64,000 bases of DNA from Aradus depressus (GCA_963662175.1 OY759214.1:4278001-4342000), one strand, 5' to 3'; positions 22,351 to 37,800 are shown, counted from the first letter of the stretch. Notes: generated by a model not told the origin, from the sequence alone. Program-made: numbers and translations.

Positions 22351-25300
22351 CAACATTTATATCCTAATTAGAACTATTACTAATTCTCATATATTACCAA
22401 AGCACTGCTTGTCCTGTTTGCCCCGACACCACTGAGCATGTGCATGTTAGGTTTATTGTATCCATCATTAATATCGTAATTAGAACTAATACTAATTCTC
22501 ATATATTACCAAGGCACTGCTTGTCCTGTTTGCCCTGACGCCACTCAGCTTGTGCATTTTAGGTTTGTTGTAACCAACATTAATATCCGAATTAGAACTA
22601 ATACTAATCCTCTTATATTACCAAGGCACTGCTTGTCCTGTTTGCTCTGACGCCACTCAGCTTGTGCATTTTAGGTTTGTTGCAACCAACATCAATATCC
22701 TAATTAGAACTAATACTAATACTCTTATATTACCAAGGCACTGCTTGTCCTGTTTGCCCTGACGCCACTCAGCTTGTGCATTTTAGGTTTATTGTAACCA
22801 ACATTAATATCCTAATTAGAACTAATACTAATCCCCTTATATTACCAAGGCACTGCTTATCCCGTTTGCCCTGACGCCACTCAGCTTGTGCATTTTAGGT
22901 TTGTTGTAACCAACATTAATATCCTAATTAGAACTAATACTAATCCTCTTATATTACCAAGGCACTGCTTGTCCTGTTTGCCCTGACGCCACTCAGCTTG
23001 TGCATTTTAGGTTTGTTGTAACCAACATTAATATCCGAATTAGAACTAATACTAATCCTCTTATATTACCAAGGCACTGCTTGTCCCGTTTGCCCTGACG
23101 CCACTCAGCTTGTGCATTTCAGGTTTGTTGTAACCAACATTAATATCCGAATTAGAACTAATACTAATCCTCTTATATTACCAAGGCACTGCTTGTCCCG
23201 TTTGCCCTGACGCCAGTCAGCTTGTGCATTTTAGGTTTATTGTAACCAACATTAATATCCTAATTAGAACTAATACTAATCCTCTTATATTACCAAGGCA
23301 CTACTTGTCGCGTTTGCCCTGACGCCACTCAGCTTGTGCATTTTAGGTTTGTTGTAACCAACATTAATATCTTAATTAGAACTAATACTAATCCTCTTAT
23401 ATTACCAAGGCACTGCTTGTCCTGTTTGCCCTGACGCCACTCAGCTTGTGCATTTTAGGTTTGTTGTAACCAACATTAATATCCTAATTAGAACTAATAC
23501 TAATCCTCTTATATTACCAAGGCACTGCTTGTCCTGTTTGCCCTGACGCCACTCAGCTTGTGCATTTTAGGTTTATTGTAACCAACATTAATATCCTAAT
23601 TAGAACTAATACTAATCCTCTTATATTACCAAGGCACTGCTTGTCCCGTTTGCCCTGACGCCACTCAGCTTGTGCATTTTAGGTTTGTTGTAACCAACAT
23701 TAATATCCTAATTAGAACTAATACTAATCCTCTTATATTACCAAGGCACTGATTGTCCTGTTTGCCCTGACGCCACTCAGCTTGTGCATTTTAGGTTTGT
23801 TGTAACCAACATTAATATCCTAACTAGAACTAATACTAATCCTCTTATATTACCAAGGCACTGCTTGTCCTGTTTGCCTGACGCCACTAGCATGTGCATG
23901 TTAGGTTTATTGTAACCAACATTAATATCCGAATTAGAACTAATACTAATCCTCTTATATTACCAAGGCACTGCTTGTCCCGTTTGTCCTGACGCCACTC
24001 AGCATGTGCATCTTAAGTTTATTGCAACCAACATTAATATCCTAATTAGAACTAATACTAATTCTCCTATTTTACCAACGCACTGCTTGTCCTGTTTGCC
24101 CTGACGCCACCCAGCTTGTGCATGTTAGGTTTATTGTAAGCAACATAATTATCCTAATTAGAACTAATACTAATTCTCATATATTACCAAGGCACTGCTT
24201 GTCCTGTTTGCCCTGGCGCCACTGAGCATGTGCTTGTTAGGTTTATTGTAACCAACATTAATATCCTAATTAGAACTTATACTAATTCTCATATATTACC
24301 AAGGAACTGCTTGTCCTGTTTGTCCCGACACCACTGAGCATGTGCATGTTAGGTTTATTGTTTCCAACATTAATATCCTAATTAGAACTAATACTAATTC
24401 TCATATATTACCAAGGCACTGCTTGTCCTGTTTGTCCTTACGCCACTCAGCATGTGCATGTTAGATTTATTGTAACCAACATTAATATCCTAATTAGAAC
24501 TAATAGTAATTCTCTTATATTACCAAGGCACTGCTTGTCCTGTTTGTCCTTACGCCACTCAGCATGTGCATGTTAGATTTATTGTAACCAACATTAATAT
24601 CCGAATTAGAACTAATCTTAATTCTCTTATTTTACCAAGGCACTGCTTGTCCTTTTTGCCCTGACGCCACTCAGCTTGTGCATTTTAGGTTTGTTGTAAC
24701 CAACATTAATATCCGAATTAGAACTAATACTAATCCTCTTATATTACCAAGGCACTGCTTGTCCTGTTTGTCCTGACGCCACTCAGCATGTGCATGTTAG
24801 GTTTATTGTAACCAACATTAATATCCTAATTAGAACTAATACTACTTCTGCTATTTTACCAACGCACTGCTTGTCCTGTTTGCCCTGACGCCACTCTGCT
24901 TGTTCATGTTAGGTTTATTGTAACCAACATTAATATCCTAATTAGAATTAATACTAATTCTGATATATTACCAAGGCACTGCTTGTCCTGTTTGCCCTGA
25001 CGCCACTGAGCATGTGCTTGTTAGGTTTATTGTAACCAACATTAATATCCTAATTAGAACTAATACTACTTCTGCTATTTTACCAACGCACTGCTTGTCC
25101 TGTTTGCCCTGACGCCACTCTGCTTGTTCATGTTAGGTTTATTGTAACCAACATTAATAACCTAACTAGAATTAATACTAATTCTCATATATTACCAAGG
25201 CACTGCTTGTCCTGTTTGCCCTGACGCCACTGAGCATGTGCTTGTTAGGTTTATTGTAACCAACATTAATATCGTAATTAGAACTATTACTAATTCTCAT

Positions 25301-26240
25301 ATTTTACCAAGGCACTGCTTGTCCTGTTTGCCCTGACGCCACTGAGCATGTGCTTGTTAGGTTTATTGTAACCAACATTTATATCCTAATTAGAACTATT
25401 ACTAATTCTCATATATTACCAAGGCACTGCTTGTTCTGTTTGGCCTGACGCCACTGAGCATGTGCTTGTTAGGTTTATTGTAACCAACATTAGTATCCTA
25501 ATTAGAAATATTACTAATTCTCATATATTACCAAGGCACTGCTTGTCCTGTTTGTCCCGACACCACTGAGCATGTGCATGTTAGGTTTATTGTTTCCAAC
25601 ATTAATATCCTAATTAGAACTAATACTAATTCTCATATATTACCAAGGCACTGCTTGTCCTGTTTGCCTTGACGCCACTCAGCATGTGCATGTTAGGTTT
25701 ATTGTAGCCAACATTAATATCCTAATTAGAACTAATAGTAATTCTCTTATATTTCCAAGGCACTGCTTGTCCAGTTTGTCCTTACGCCACTCATCATGTG
25801 CATGTTAGATTTATTGTAACCAACATTAATATCCGAATTAGAACTAATCTTAATTCTCTTATTTTACCAAGGCACTGCTTGTCCTTTTTGCCCTGACGCC
25901 ACTCAGCTTGTGCATTTTAGGTTTGTTGTAACCAACATTAATATCCGAATTAGAACTAATACTAATCCTCTTATATTACCAAGGCACTGCTTGTCCTGTT
26001 TGTCCTGACGCCACTCAGCATGTGCATGTTAGGTTTTTTGTAACCAACATTAATATCCTAATTAGAACTAATACTACTTCTGCTATTTTACTAACGCACT
26101 GCTTGTCCTGTTTGCCCTGACGCCACTCTGCTTGTTCATGTTAGGTTTATTGTAACCAACATTAATATCCTAATTAGAATTAATACTAATTCTGATATAT
26201 TACCAAGGCACTGCTTGTCCTGTTTGCCCTGACGCCACTG

Positions 26241-27248
26241 AGCATGTGCTTGTTAGGTTTATTGTAACCAACATTAATATCCTAATTAGAACTAATACTA
26301 CTTCTGCTATTTTACCAACGCACTGCTTGTCCTGTTTGCCCTGACGCCACTCTGCTTGTTCATGTTAGGTTTCTTGTAACCAACATTAATATCCTAATTA
26401 GAATTAATACTAATTCTCATATATTACCAAGGCACTGCTTGTCCTGTTTGCCCTGACGCCACTGAGCATGTGCTTGTTAGGTTTATTGTAACCAACATTA
26501 ATATCGTAATTAGAACTATTACTAATTCTCATATATTACCAAGGCACTGCTTGTCCTGTTTGCCCTGACGCCACTGAGCATGTGCTTGTTAGGTTTATTG
26601 TAACCAACATTTATATCCTAATTAGAACTATTACTAATTCTCATATATTACCAAGGCACTGCTTGTTCTGTTTGCCCTGACGCCACTGAGCATGTGCTTG
26701 TTAGGTTTATTGTAACCAACATTAATATCCTAATTAGAAATATTACTAATTCTCATATATTACCAAGGCACTGCTTGTCCTGTTTGCCCTGACGCCACTG
26801 AGCATGTGCTTGATAGGTTTATTGTAACCAACATTAATATCCTAATTAGAACTTATACTAATTCTCATATATTACCAAGGAACTGCTTGTCCTGTTTGTC
26901 CCGACACCACTGAGCATGTGCATGTTAGGTTTATTGTTTCCAACATTAATATCCTAATTAGAACTAATACTAATTCTCATATATTACCAAGGCACTGCTT
27001 GTCCTGTTTGCCTTGACGCCACTCAGCATGTGCATGTTAGGTTTATTGTAGCCAACATTAATATCCTAATTAGAACTAATAGTAATTCTCTTATATTACC
27101 AAGGCACTGCTTGTCCAGTTTGTCCTTACGCCACTCAGCATGTGCATGTTAGATTTATTGTAACCAACATTAATATCCGAATTAGAACTAATCTTAATTC
27201 TCTTATTTTACCAAGGCACTGCTTGTCCTTTTTGCCCTGACGCCACTC
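26241..27248. repeat. Nine-monomer (1,008-bp) higher-order unit, copy 1
   Basis: Offset of exactly 9 x 112 bp to the next unit, checked at TTCTTGTAAC (26,371/27,379) and TTGATAGG (near 26,810/27,818). Homology begins after GCCACTGAG against GCCACTCAG. Confidence 0.88.
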
Positions 27249-28256
27249 AGCATGTGCTTGTTAGGTTTATTGTAACCAACATTAATATCCTAATTAGAAC
27301 TAATACTACTTCTGCTATTTTACCAACGCACTGCTTGTCCTGTTTGCCCTGACGCCACTCTGCTTGTTCATGTTAGGTTTCTTGTAACCAACATTAATAT
27401 CCTAATTAGAATTAATACTAATTCTCATATATTACCAAGGCACTGCTTGTCCTGTTTGCCCTGACGCCACTGAGCATGTGCTTGTTAGGTTTATTGTAAC
27501 CAACATTAATATCGTAATTAGAACTATTACTAATTCTCATATATTACCAAGGCACTGCTTGTCCTGTTTGCCCTGACGCCACTGAGCATGTGCTTGTTAG
27601 GTTTATTGTAACCAACATTTATATCCTAATTAGAACTATTACTAATTCTCATATATTACCAAGGCACTGCTTGTTCTGTTTGCCCTGACGCCACTGAGCA
27701 TGTGCTTGTTAGGTTTATTGTAACCAACATTAATATCCTAATTAGAAATATTACTAATTCTCATATATTACCAAGGCACTGCTTGTCCTGTTTGCCCTGA
27801 CGCCACTGAGCATGTGCTTGATAGGTTTATTGTAACCAACATTAATATCCTAATTAGAACTTATACTAATTCTCATATATTACCAAGGAACTGCTTGTCC
27901 TGTTTGTCCCGACACCACTGAGCATGTGCATGTTAGGTTTATTGTTTCCAACATTAATATCCTAATTAGAACTAATACTAATTCTCATATATTACCAAGG
28001 CACTGCTTGTCCTGTTTGCCTTGACGCCACTCAGCATGTGCATGTTAGGTTTATTGTAGCCAACATTAATATCCTAATTAGAACTAATAGTAATTCTCTT
28101 ATATTACCAAGGCACTGCTTGTCCAGTTTGTCCTTACGCCACTCAGCATGTGCATGTTAGATTTATTGTAACCAACATTAATATCCGAATTAGAACTAAT
28201 CTTAATTCTCTTATTTTACCAAGGCACTGCTTGTCCTTTTTGCCCTGACGCCACTC
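27249..28256. repeat. Nine-monomer (1,008-bp) higher-order unit, copy 2
   Basis: Direct tandem copy of 26,241-27,248. The match stops at 28,257, where GCTTGTGCATT replaces GCATGTGCTTG. Both copies are carried again in the second 5,596-bp unit at about 31,837-33,852, so this event came first. Confidence 0.88.
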
Positions 28257-29266
28257 AGCTTGTGCATTTTAGGTTTGTTGTAACCAACATTAATATCCGA
28301 ATTAGAACTAATACTAATCCTCTTATATTACCAAGGCACTGCTTGTCCTGTTTGCCCCGACACCACTGAGCATGTGCATGTTAGGTTTATTGTAACCAAC
28401 ATTTATATCCTAATTAGAACTAATACCAATCCTCTTATATTACCAAGGCACTGCTTGTCCTGTTTGCCCTGACGCCACTCAGCTTGTGCATTTTAGGTTT
28501 GTTGTAACCAACATTAATATCCTAATTAGAACTAATACTAATCCTCTCATATTACCAAGGCACTTCTTGTCCTGTTTGCCCCGACACCACTGAGCATGTG
28601 CTTGTTAGGTTTATTGTAACCAACATTAATATCCTAACTAGAACTAATACTAATCCTCTTATATTACCAAGGCACTGCTTGTCCTGTTTGCCTGACGCCA
28701 CTAGCATGTGCATGTTAGGTTTATTGTAACCAACATTAATATCCTAATTAGAATTAATACTAATTCTCATATATTACCAAGGCACTGCTTGTCCTGTTTG
28801 CCCTGACGCCACTGAGCATGTGCTTGTTAGGTTTATTGTAACCAACATTAATATCGTAATTAGAACTATTACTAATTCTCATATATTACCAAGGCACTGC
28901 TTGTCCTGTTTGCCCTGACGCCACTGAGCATGTGCTTGTTAGGTTTATTGTAACCAACATTTATATTCTAATTAGAACTATTACTAATTCTCATATATTA
29001 CCAAGGCACTGCTTGTTCTGTTTGCCCTGACGCCACTGAGCATGTGCTTGTTAGGTTTATTGTAACCAACATTAATATCCTAATTAGAAATATTACTAAT
29101 TCTCATATATTACCAAGGCACTGCTGGTCCTGTTTGCCCTGACGCCACTGAGCATGTGCTTGTTAGGTTTATTGTAACCAACATTAATATCCTAATTAGA
29201 ACTTATACTAATTCTCATATATTACCAAGGAACTGCTTGTCCTGTTTGTCCCGACACCACTGAGCA

Positions 29267-32200
29267 TGTGCATTTTAGGTTTGTTGTAACCAACATTAAT
29301 ATCCTAATTAGAACTAATACTAATCCTCTTATATTACCAAGGCACTGATTGTCCTGTTTGCCCTGACGCCACTCAGCTTGTGCATTTTAGGTTTGTTGTA
29401 ACCAACATTAATATCCTAACTAGAACTAATACTAATCCTCTTATATTACCAAGGCACTGCTTGTCCTGTTTGCCTGACGCCACTAGCATGTGCATGTTAG
29501 GTTTATTGTAACCAACATTAATATCCGAATTAGAACTAATACTAATCCTCTTATATTACCAAGGCACTGCTTGTCCCGTTTGTCCTGACGCCACTCAGCA
29601 TGTGCATCTTAAGTTTATTGCAACCAACATTAATATCCTAATTAGAACTAATACTAATTCTCCTATTTTACCAACGCACTGCTTGTCCTGTTTGCCCTGA
29701 CGCCACCCAGCTTGTGCATGTTAGGTTTATTGTAAGCAACATAATTATCCTAATTAGAACTAATACTAATTCTCATATATTACCAAGGCACTGCTTGTCC
29801 TGTTTGCCCTGGCGCCACTGAGCATGTGCTTGTTAGGTTTATTGTAACCAACATTAATATCCTAATTAGAACTTATACTAATTCTCATATATTACCAAGG
29901 AACTGCTTGTCCTGTTTGTCCCGACACCACTGAGCATGTGCATGTTAGGTTTATTGTTTCCAACATTAATATCCTAATTAGAACTAATACTAATTCTCAT
30001 ATATTACCAAGGCACTGCTTGTCCTGTTTGTCCTTACGCCACTCAGCATGTGCATGTTAGATTTATTGTAACCAACATTAATATCCTAATTAGAACTAAT
30101 AGTAATTCTCTTATATTACCAAGGCACTGCTTGTCCTGTTTGTCCTTACGCCACTCAGCATGTGCATGTTAGATTTATTGTAACCAACATTAATATCCGA
30201 ATTAGAACTAATCTTAATTCTCTTATTTTACCAAGGCACTGCTTGTCCTTTTTGCCCTGACGCCACTCAGCTTGTGCATTTTAGGTTTGTTGTAACCAAC
30301 ATTAATATCCGAATTAGAACTAATACTAATCCTCTTATATTACCAAGGCACTGCTTGTCCTGTTTGTCCTGACGCCACTCAGCATGTGCATGTTAGGTTT
30401 ATTGTAACCAACATTAATATCCTAATTAGAACTAATACTACTTCTGCTATTTTACCAACGCACTGCTTGTCCTGTTTGCCCTGACGCCACTCTGCTTGTT
30501 CATGTTAGGTTTATTGTAACCAACATTAATATCCTAATTAGAATTAATACTAATTCTGATATATTACCAAGGCACTGCTTGTCCTGTTTGCCCTGACGCC
30601 ACTGAGCATGTGCTTGTTAGGTTTATTGTAACCAACATTAATATCCTAATTAGAACTAATACTACTTCTGCTATTTTACCAACGCACTGCTTGTCCTGTT
30701 TGCCCTGACGCCACTCTGCTTGTTCATGTTAGGTTTATTGTAACCAACATTAATAACCTAACTAGAATTAATACTAATTCTCATATATTACCAAGGCACT
30801 GCTTGTCCTGTTTGCCCTGACGCCACTGAGCATGTGCTTGTTAGGTTTATTGTAACCAACATTAATATCGTAATTAGAACTATTACTAATTCTCATATTT
30901 TACCAAGGCACTGCTTGTCCTGTTTGCCCTGACGCCACTGAGCATGTGCTTGTTAGGTTTATTGTAACCAACATTTATATCCTAATTAGAACTATTACTA
31001 ATTCTCATATATTACCAAGGCACTGCTTGTTCTGTTTGGCCTGACGCCACTGAGCATGTGCTTGTTAGGTTTATTGTAACCAACATTAGTATCCTAATTA
31101 GAAATATTACTAATTCTCATATATTACCAAGGCACTGCTTGTCCTGTTTGTCCCGACACCACTGAGCATGTGCATGTTAGGTTTATTGTTTCCAACATTA
31201 ATATCCTAATTAGAACTAATACTAATTCTCATATATTACCAAGGCACTGCTTGTCCTGTTTGCCTTGACGCCACTCAGCATGTGCATGTTAGGTTTATTG
31301 TAGCCAACATTAATATCCTAATTAGAACTAATAGTAATTCTCTTATATTTCCAAGGCACTGCTTGTCCAGTTTGTCCTTACGCCACTCATCATGTGCATG
31401 TTAGATTTATTGTAACCAACATTAATATCCGAATTAGAACTAATCTTAATTCTCTTATTTTACCAAGGCACTGCTTGTCCTTTTTGCCCTGACGCCACTC
31501 AGCTTGTGCATTTTAGGTTTGTTGTAACCAACATTAATATCCGAATTAGAACTAATACTAATCCTCTTATATTACCAAGGCACTGCTTGTCCTGTTTGTC
31601 CTGACGCCACTCAGCATGTGCATGTTAGGTTTTTTGTAACCAACATTAATATCCTAATTAGAACTAATACTACTTCTGCTATTTTACTAACGCACTGCTT
31701 GTCCTGTTTGCCCTGACGCCACTCTGCTTGTTCATGTTAGGTTTATTGTAACCAACATTAATATCCTAATTAGAATTAATACTAATTCTGATATATTACC
31801 AAGGCACTGCTTGTCCTGTTTGCCCTGACGCCACTGAGCATGTGCTTGTTAGGTTTATTGTAACCAACATTAATATCCTAATTAGAACTAATACTACTTC
31901 TGCTATTTTACCAACGCACTGCTTGTCCTGTTTGCCCTGACGCCACTCTGCTTGTTCATGTTAGGTTTCTTGTAACCAACATTAATATCCTAATTAGAAT
32001 TAATACTAATTCTCATATATTACCAAGGCACTGCTTGTCCTGTTTGCCCTGACGCCACTGAGCATGTGCTTGTTAGGTTTATTGTAACCAACATTAATAT
32101 CGTAATTAGAACTATTACTAATTCTCATATATTACCAAGGCACTGCTTGTCCTGTTTGCCCTGACGCCACTGAGCATGTGCTTGTTAGGTTTATTGTAAC

Positions 32201-34866
32201 CAACATTTATATCCTAATTAGAACTATTACTAATTCTCATATATTACCAAGGCACTGCTTGTTCTGTTTGCCCTGACGCCACTGAGCATGTGCTTGTTAG
32301 GTTTATTGTAACCAACATTAATATCCTAATTAGAAATATTACTAATTCTCATATATTACCAAGGCACTGCTTGTCCTGTTTGCCCTGACGCCACTGAGCA
32401 TGTGCTTGATAGGTTTATTGTAACCAACATTAATATCCTAATTAGAACTTATACTAATTCTCATATATTACCAAGGAACTGCTTGTCCTGTTTGTCCCGA
32501 CACCACTGAGCATGTGCATGTTAGGTTTATTGTTTCCAACATTAATATCCTAATTAGAACTAATACTAATTCTCATATATTACCAAGGCACTGCTTGTCC
32601 TGTTTGCCTTGACGCCACTCAGCATGTGCATGTTAGGTTTATTGTAGCCAACATTAATATCCTAATTAGAACTAATAGTAATTCTCTTATATTACCAAGG
32701 CACTGCTTGTCCAGTTTGTCCTTACGCCACTCAGCATGTGCATGTTAGATTTATTGTAACCAACATTAATATCCGAATTAGAACTAATCTTAATTCTCTT
32801 ATTTTACCAAGGCACTGCTTGTCCTTTTTGCCCTGACGCCACTCAGCATGTGCTTGTTAGGTTTATTGTAACCAACATTAATATCCTAATTAGAACTAAT
32901 ACTACTTCTGCTATTTTACCAACGCACTGCTTGTCCTGTTTGCCCTGACGCCACTCTGCTTGTTCATGTTAGGTTTCTTGTAACCAACATTAATATCCTA
33001 ATTAGAATTAATACTAATTCTCATATATTACCAAGGCACTGCTTGTCCTGTTTGCCCTGACGCCACTGAGCATGTGCTTGTTAGGTTTATTGTAACCAAC
33101 ATTAATATCGTAATTAGAACTATTACTAATTCTCATATATTACCAAGGCACTGCTTGTCCTGTTTGCCCTGACGCCACTGAGCATGTGCTTGTTAGGTTT
33201 ATTGTAACCAACATTTATATCCTAATTAGAACTATTACTAATTCTCATATATTACCAAGGCACTGCTTGTTCTGTTTGCCCTGACGCCACTGAGCATGTG
33301 CTTGTTAGGTTTATTGTAACCAACATTAATATCCTAATTAGAAATATTACTAATTCTCATATATTACCAAGGCACTGCTTGTCCTGTTTGCCCTGACGCC
33401 ACTGAGCATGTGCTTGATAGGTTTATTGTAACCAACATTAATATCCTAATTAGAACTTATACTAATTCTCATATATTACCAAGGAACTGCTTGTCCTGTT
33501 TGTCCCGACACCACTGAGCATGTGCATGTTAGGTTTATTGTTTCCAACATTAATATCCTAATTAGAACTAATACTAATTCTCATATATTACCAAGGCACT
33601 GCTTGTCCTGTTTGCCTTGACGCCACTCAGCATGTGCATGTTAGGTTTATTGTAGCCAACATTAATATCCTAATTAGAACTAATAGTAATTCTCTTATAT
33701 TACCAAGGCACTGCTTGTCCAGTTTGTCCTTACGCCACTCAGCATGTGCATGTTAGATTTATTGTAACCAACATTAATATCCGAATTAGAACTAATCTTA
33801 ATTCTCTTATTTTACCAAGGCACTGCTTGTCCTTTTTGCCCTGACGCCACTCAGCTTGTGCATTTTAGGTTTGTTGTAACCAACATTAATATCCGAATTA
33901 GAACTAATACTAATCCTCTTATATTACCAAGGCACTGCTTGTCCTGTTTGCCCCGACACCACTGAGCATGTGCATGTTAGGTTTATTGTAACCAACATTT
34001 ATATCCTAATTAGAACTAATACCAATCCTCTTATATTACCAAGGCACTGCTTGTCCTGTTTGCCCTGACGCCACTCAGCTTGTGCATTTTAGGTTTGTTG
34101 TAACCAACATTAATATCCTAATTAGAACTAATACTAATCCTCTCATATTACCAAGGCACTTCTTGTCCTGTTTGCCCCGACACCACTGAGCATGTGCTTG
34201 TTAGGTTTATTGTAACCAACATTAATATCCTAACTAGAACTAATACTAATCCTCTTATATTACCAAGGCACTGCTTGTCCTGTTTGCCTGACGCCACTAG
34301 CATGTGCATGTTAGGTTTATTGTAACCAACATTAATATCCTAATTAGAATTAATACTAATTCTCATATATTACCAAGGCACTGCTTGTCCTGTTTGCCCT
34401 GACGCCACTGAGCATGTGCTTGTTAGGTTTATTGTAACCAACATTAATATCGTAATTAGAACTATTACTAATTCTCATATATTACCAAGGCACTGCTTGT
34501 CCTGTTTGCCCTGACGCCACTGAGCATGTGCTTGTTAGGTTTATTGTAACCAACATTTATATCCTAATTAGAACTATTACTAATTCTCATATATTACCAA
34601 GGCACTGCTTGTTCTGTTTGCCCTGACGCCACTGAGCATGTGCTTGTTAGGTTTATTGTAACCAACATTAATATCCTAATTAGAAATATTACTAATTCTC
34701 ATATATTACCAAGGCACTGCTGGTCCTGTTTGCCCTGACGCCACTGAGCATGTGCTTGTTAGGTTTATTGTAACCAACATTAATATCCTAATTAGAACTT
34801 ATACTAATTCTCATATATTACCAAGGAACTGCTTGTCCTGTTTGTCCCGACACCACTGAGCATGTG
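29267..34866. repeat. 5,596-bp tandem duplication, unit 2
   Basis: Second unit of the direct tandem duplication. The match ends near 34,866, where CATGTGCATG replaces CATGTGCATT. At the unit 1/2 join near 29,270, a TGTCCCGACACCACTGAG monomer switches to a GCATTTTAGGTTTGTTG type, which is the crossover signature. Confidence 0.92.
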
Positions 34867-37800
34867 CATGTTAGGTTTATTGTTTCCAACATTAATATCC
34901 TAATTAGAACTAATACTAATTCTCATATATTACCAAGGCACTGCTTGTCCTGTTTGCCTTGACGCCACTCAGCATGTGCATGTTAGGTTTATTGTAGCCA
35001 ACATTAATATCCTAATTAGAACTAATAGTAATTCTCTTATATTACCAAGGCACTGCTTGTCCTGTTTGTCCTTACGCCACTCAGCATGTGCATGTTAGAT
35101 TTATTGTAACCAACATTAATATCCGAATTAGAACTAATCTTAATTCTCTTATTTTACCAAGGCACTGCTTGTCCTTTTTGCCCTGACGCCACTCAGCTTG
35201 TGCATTTTAGGTTTGTTGTAACCAACATTAATATCCGAATTAGAACTAATACTAATCCTCTTATATTACCAAGGCACTGCTTGTCCTGTTTGCCCTGACG
35301 CCACTCTGCTTGTTCATGTTAGGTTTATTGTAACCAACATTAATATCCTAATTAGAATTAATACTAATTCTGATATATTACCAAGGCACTGCTTGTCCTG
35401 TTTGCCCTGACGCCACTGAGCATGTGCTTGTTAGGTTTATTGTAACCAACATTAATATCCTAATTAGAACTAATACTACTTCTGCTATTTTACCAACGCA
35501 CTGCTTGTCCTGTTTGCCCTGACGCCACTCTGCTTGTTCATGTTAGGTTTATTGTAACCAACATTAATATCCTAATTAGAATTAATACTAATTCTCATAT
35601 ATTACCAAGGCACTGCTTGTCCTGTTTGCCCTGACGCCACTGAGCATGTGCTTGTTAGGTTTATTGTAACCAACATTAATATCGTAATTAGAACTATTAC
35701 TAATTCTCATATATTACCAAGGCACTGCTTGTCTTGTTTGCCCTGACGCCACTGAGCATGTGCTTGTTAGGTTTATTGTAACCAACATTTATATCCTAAT
35801 TAGAACTATTACTAATTCTCATATATTACCAAGGCACTGCTTGTTCTGTTTGCCCTGACGCCACTGAGCATGTGCTTGTTAGGTTTATTGTAACCAACAT
35901 TAATATCCTAATTAGAAATATTACTAATTCTCATATATTACCAAGGCACTGCTTGTCCTGTTTGCCCTGACGCCACTGAGCATGTGCTTGATAGGTTTAT
36001 TGTAACCAACATTAATATCCTAATTAGAACTTATACTAATTCTCATATATTACCAAGGAACTGCTTGTCCTGTTTGTCCCGACACCACTGAGCATGTGCA
36101 TGTTAGGTTTATTGTTTCCAACATTAATATCCTAATTAGAACTAATACTAATTCTCATATATTACCAAGGCACTGCTTGTCCTGTTTGCCTTGACGCCAC
36201 TCAGCATGTGCATGTTAGGTTTATTGTAGCCAACATTAATATCCTAATTAGAACTAATAGTAATTCTCTTATATTACCAAGGCACTGCTTGTCCTGTTTG
36301 TCCTTACGCCACTCAGCATGTGCATGTTAGATTTATTGTAACCAACATTAATATCCGAATTAGAACTAATCTTAATTCTCTTATTTTACCAAGGCACTGC
36401 TTGTCCTTTTTGCCCTGACGCCACTCAGCTTGTGCATTTTAGGTTTGTTGTAACCAACATTAATATCCGAATTAGAACTAATACTAATCCTCTTATATTA
36501 CCAAGGCACTGCTTGTCCTGTTTGTCCTGACGCCACTGAGCATGTGCTTGTTAGGTTTATTGTAACCAACATTAATATCCTAATTAGAACTTATACTAAT
36601 TCTCATATATTACCAAGGAACTGCTTGTCCTGTTTGTCCCGACACCACTGAGCATGTGCATGTTAGGTTTATTGTTTCCAACATTAATATCCTAATTAGA
36701 ACTAATACTAATTCTCATATATTACCAAGGCACTGCTTGTCCTGTTTGCCTTGACGCCACTCAGCATGTGCATGTTAGGTTTATTGTAGCCAACATTAAT
36801 ATCCTAATTAGAACTAATAGTAATTCTCTTATATTACCAAGGCACTGCTTGTCCTGTTTGTCCTTACGCCACTGAGCATGTGCTTGTTAGGTTTATTGTA
36901 ACCAACGTTAATATCCTAATTAGAAATATTACTAATTCTCATATATTACCAAGGCACTGCTTGTCCTGTTTGCCCTGACGCCACTCTGCTTGTTCATGTT
37001 AGGTTTATTGTAACCAACATTAATATCCTAATTAGAATTAATACTAATTCTCATATATTACCAAGGCACTGCTTGTCCTGTTTGCCCTGACGCCACTGAG
37101 CATGTGCTTGTTAGGTTTATTGTAACCAACATTAATATCGTAATTAGAACTATTACTAATTCTCATATATTACCAAGGCACTGCTTGTCCTGTTTGCCCT
37201 GACGCCACTGAGCATGTGCTTGTTAGGTTTATTGTAACCAACATTTATATCCTAATTAGAACTATTACTAATTCTCATATATTACCAAGGCACTGCTTGT
37301 TCTGTTTGCCCTGACGCCACTGAGCATGTGCTTGTTAGGTTTATTGTAACCAACATTAATATCCTAATTAGAAATATTACTAATTCTCATATATTACCAA
37401 GGCACTGCTTGTCCTGTTTGCCCTGACGCCACTGAGCATGTGCTTGATAGGTTTATTGTAACCAACATTAATATCCTAATTAGAACTTATACTAATTCTC
37501 ATATATTACCAAGGAACTGCTTGTCCTGTTTGTCCCGACACCACTGAGCATGTGCATGTTAGGTTTATTGTTTCCAACTTTAATATCCTAATTAGAACTA
37601 ATACTAATTCTCATATATTACCAAGGCACTGCTTGTCCTGTTTGCCTTGACGCCACTCAGCATGTGCATGTTAGGTTTATTGTAGCCAACATTAATATCC
37701 TAATTAGAACTAATAGTAATTCTCTTATATTACCAAGGCACTGCTTGTCCTGTTTGTCCTTACGCCACTCAGCATGTGCATGTTAGATTTATTGTAACCA

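Larger units (their letters stand above)
23671..29266. repeat. 5,596-bp tandem duplication, unit 1
   Basis: Unit of 50 monomers immediately followed by a near-identical unit at 29,267. Constant offset of 5,596 bp checked at GATTGTCCTG (23,751/29,347), CATCTTAAG (24,009/29,605), TGGCCTGACG (25,441/31,037) and CTGCTGGTCC (29,121/34,717). One difference seen: TTATATTCTA near 28,961 against TTATATCCTA in unit 2. Confidence 0.92.
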
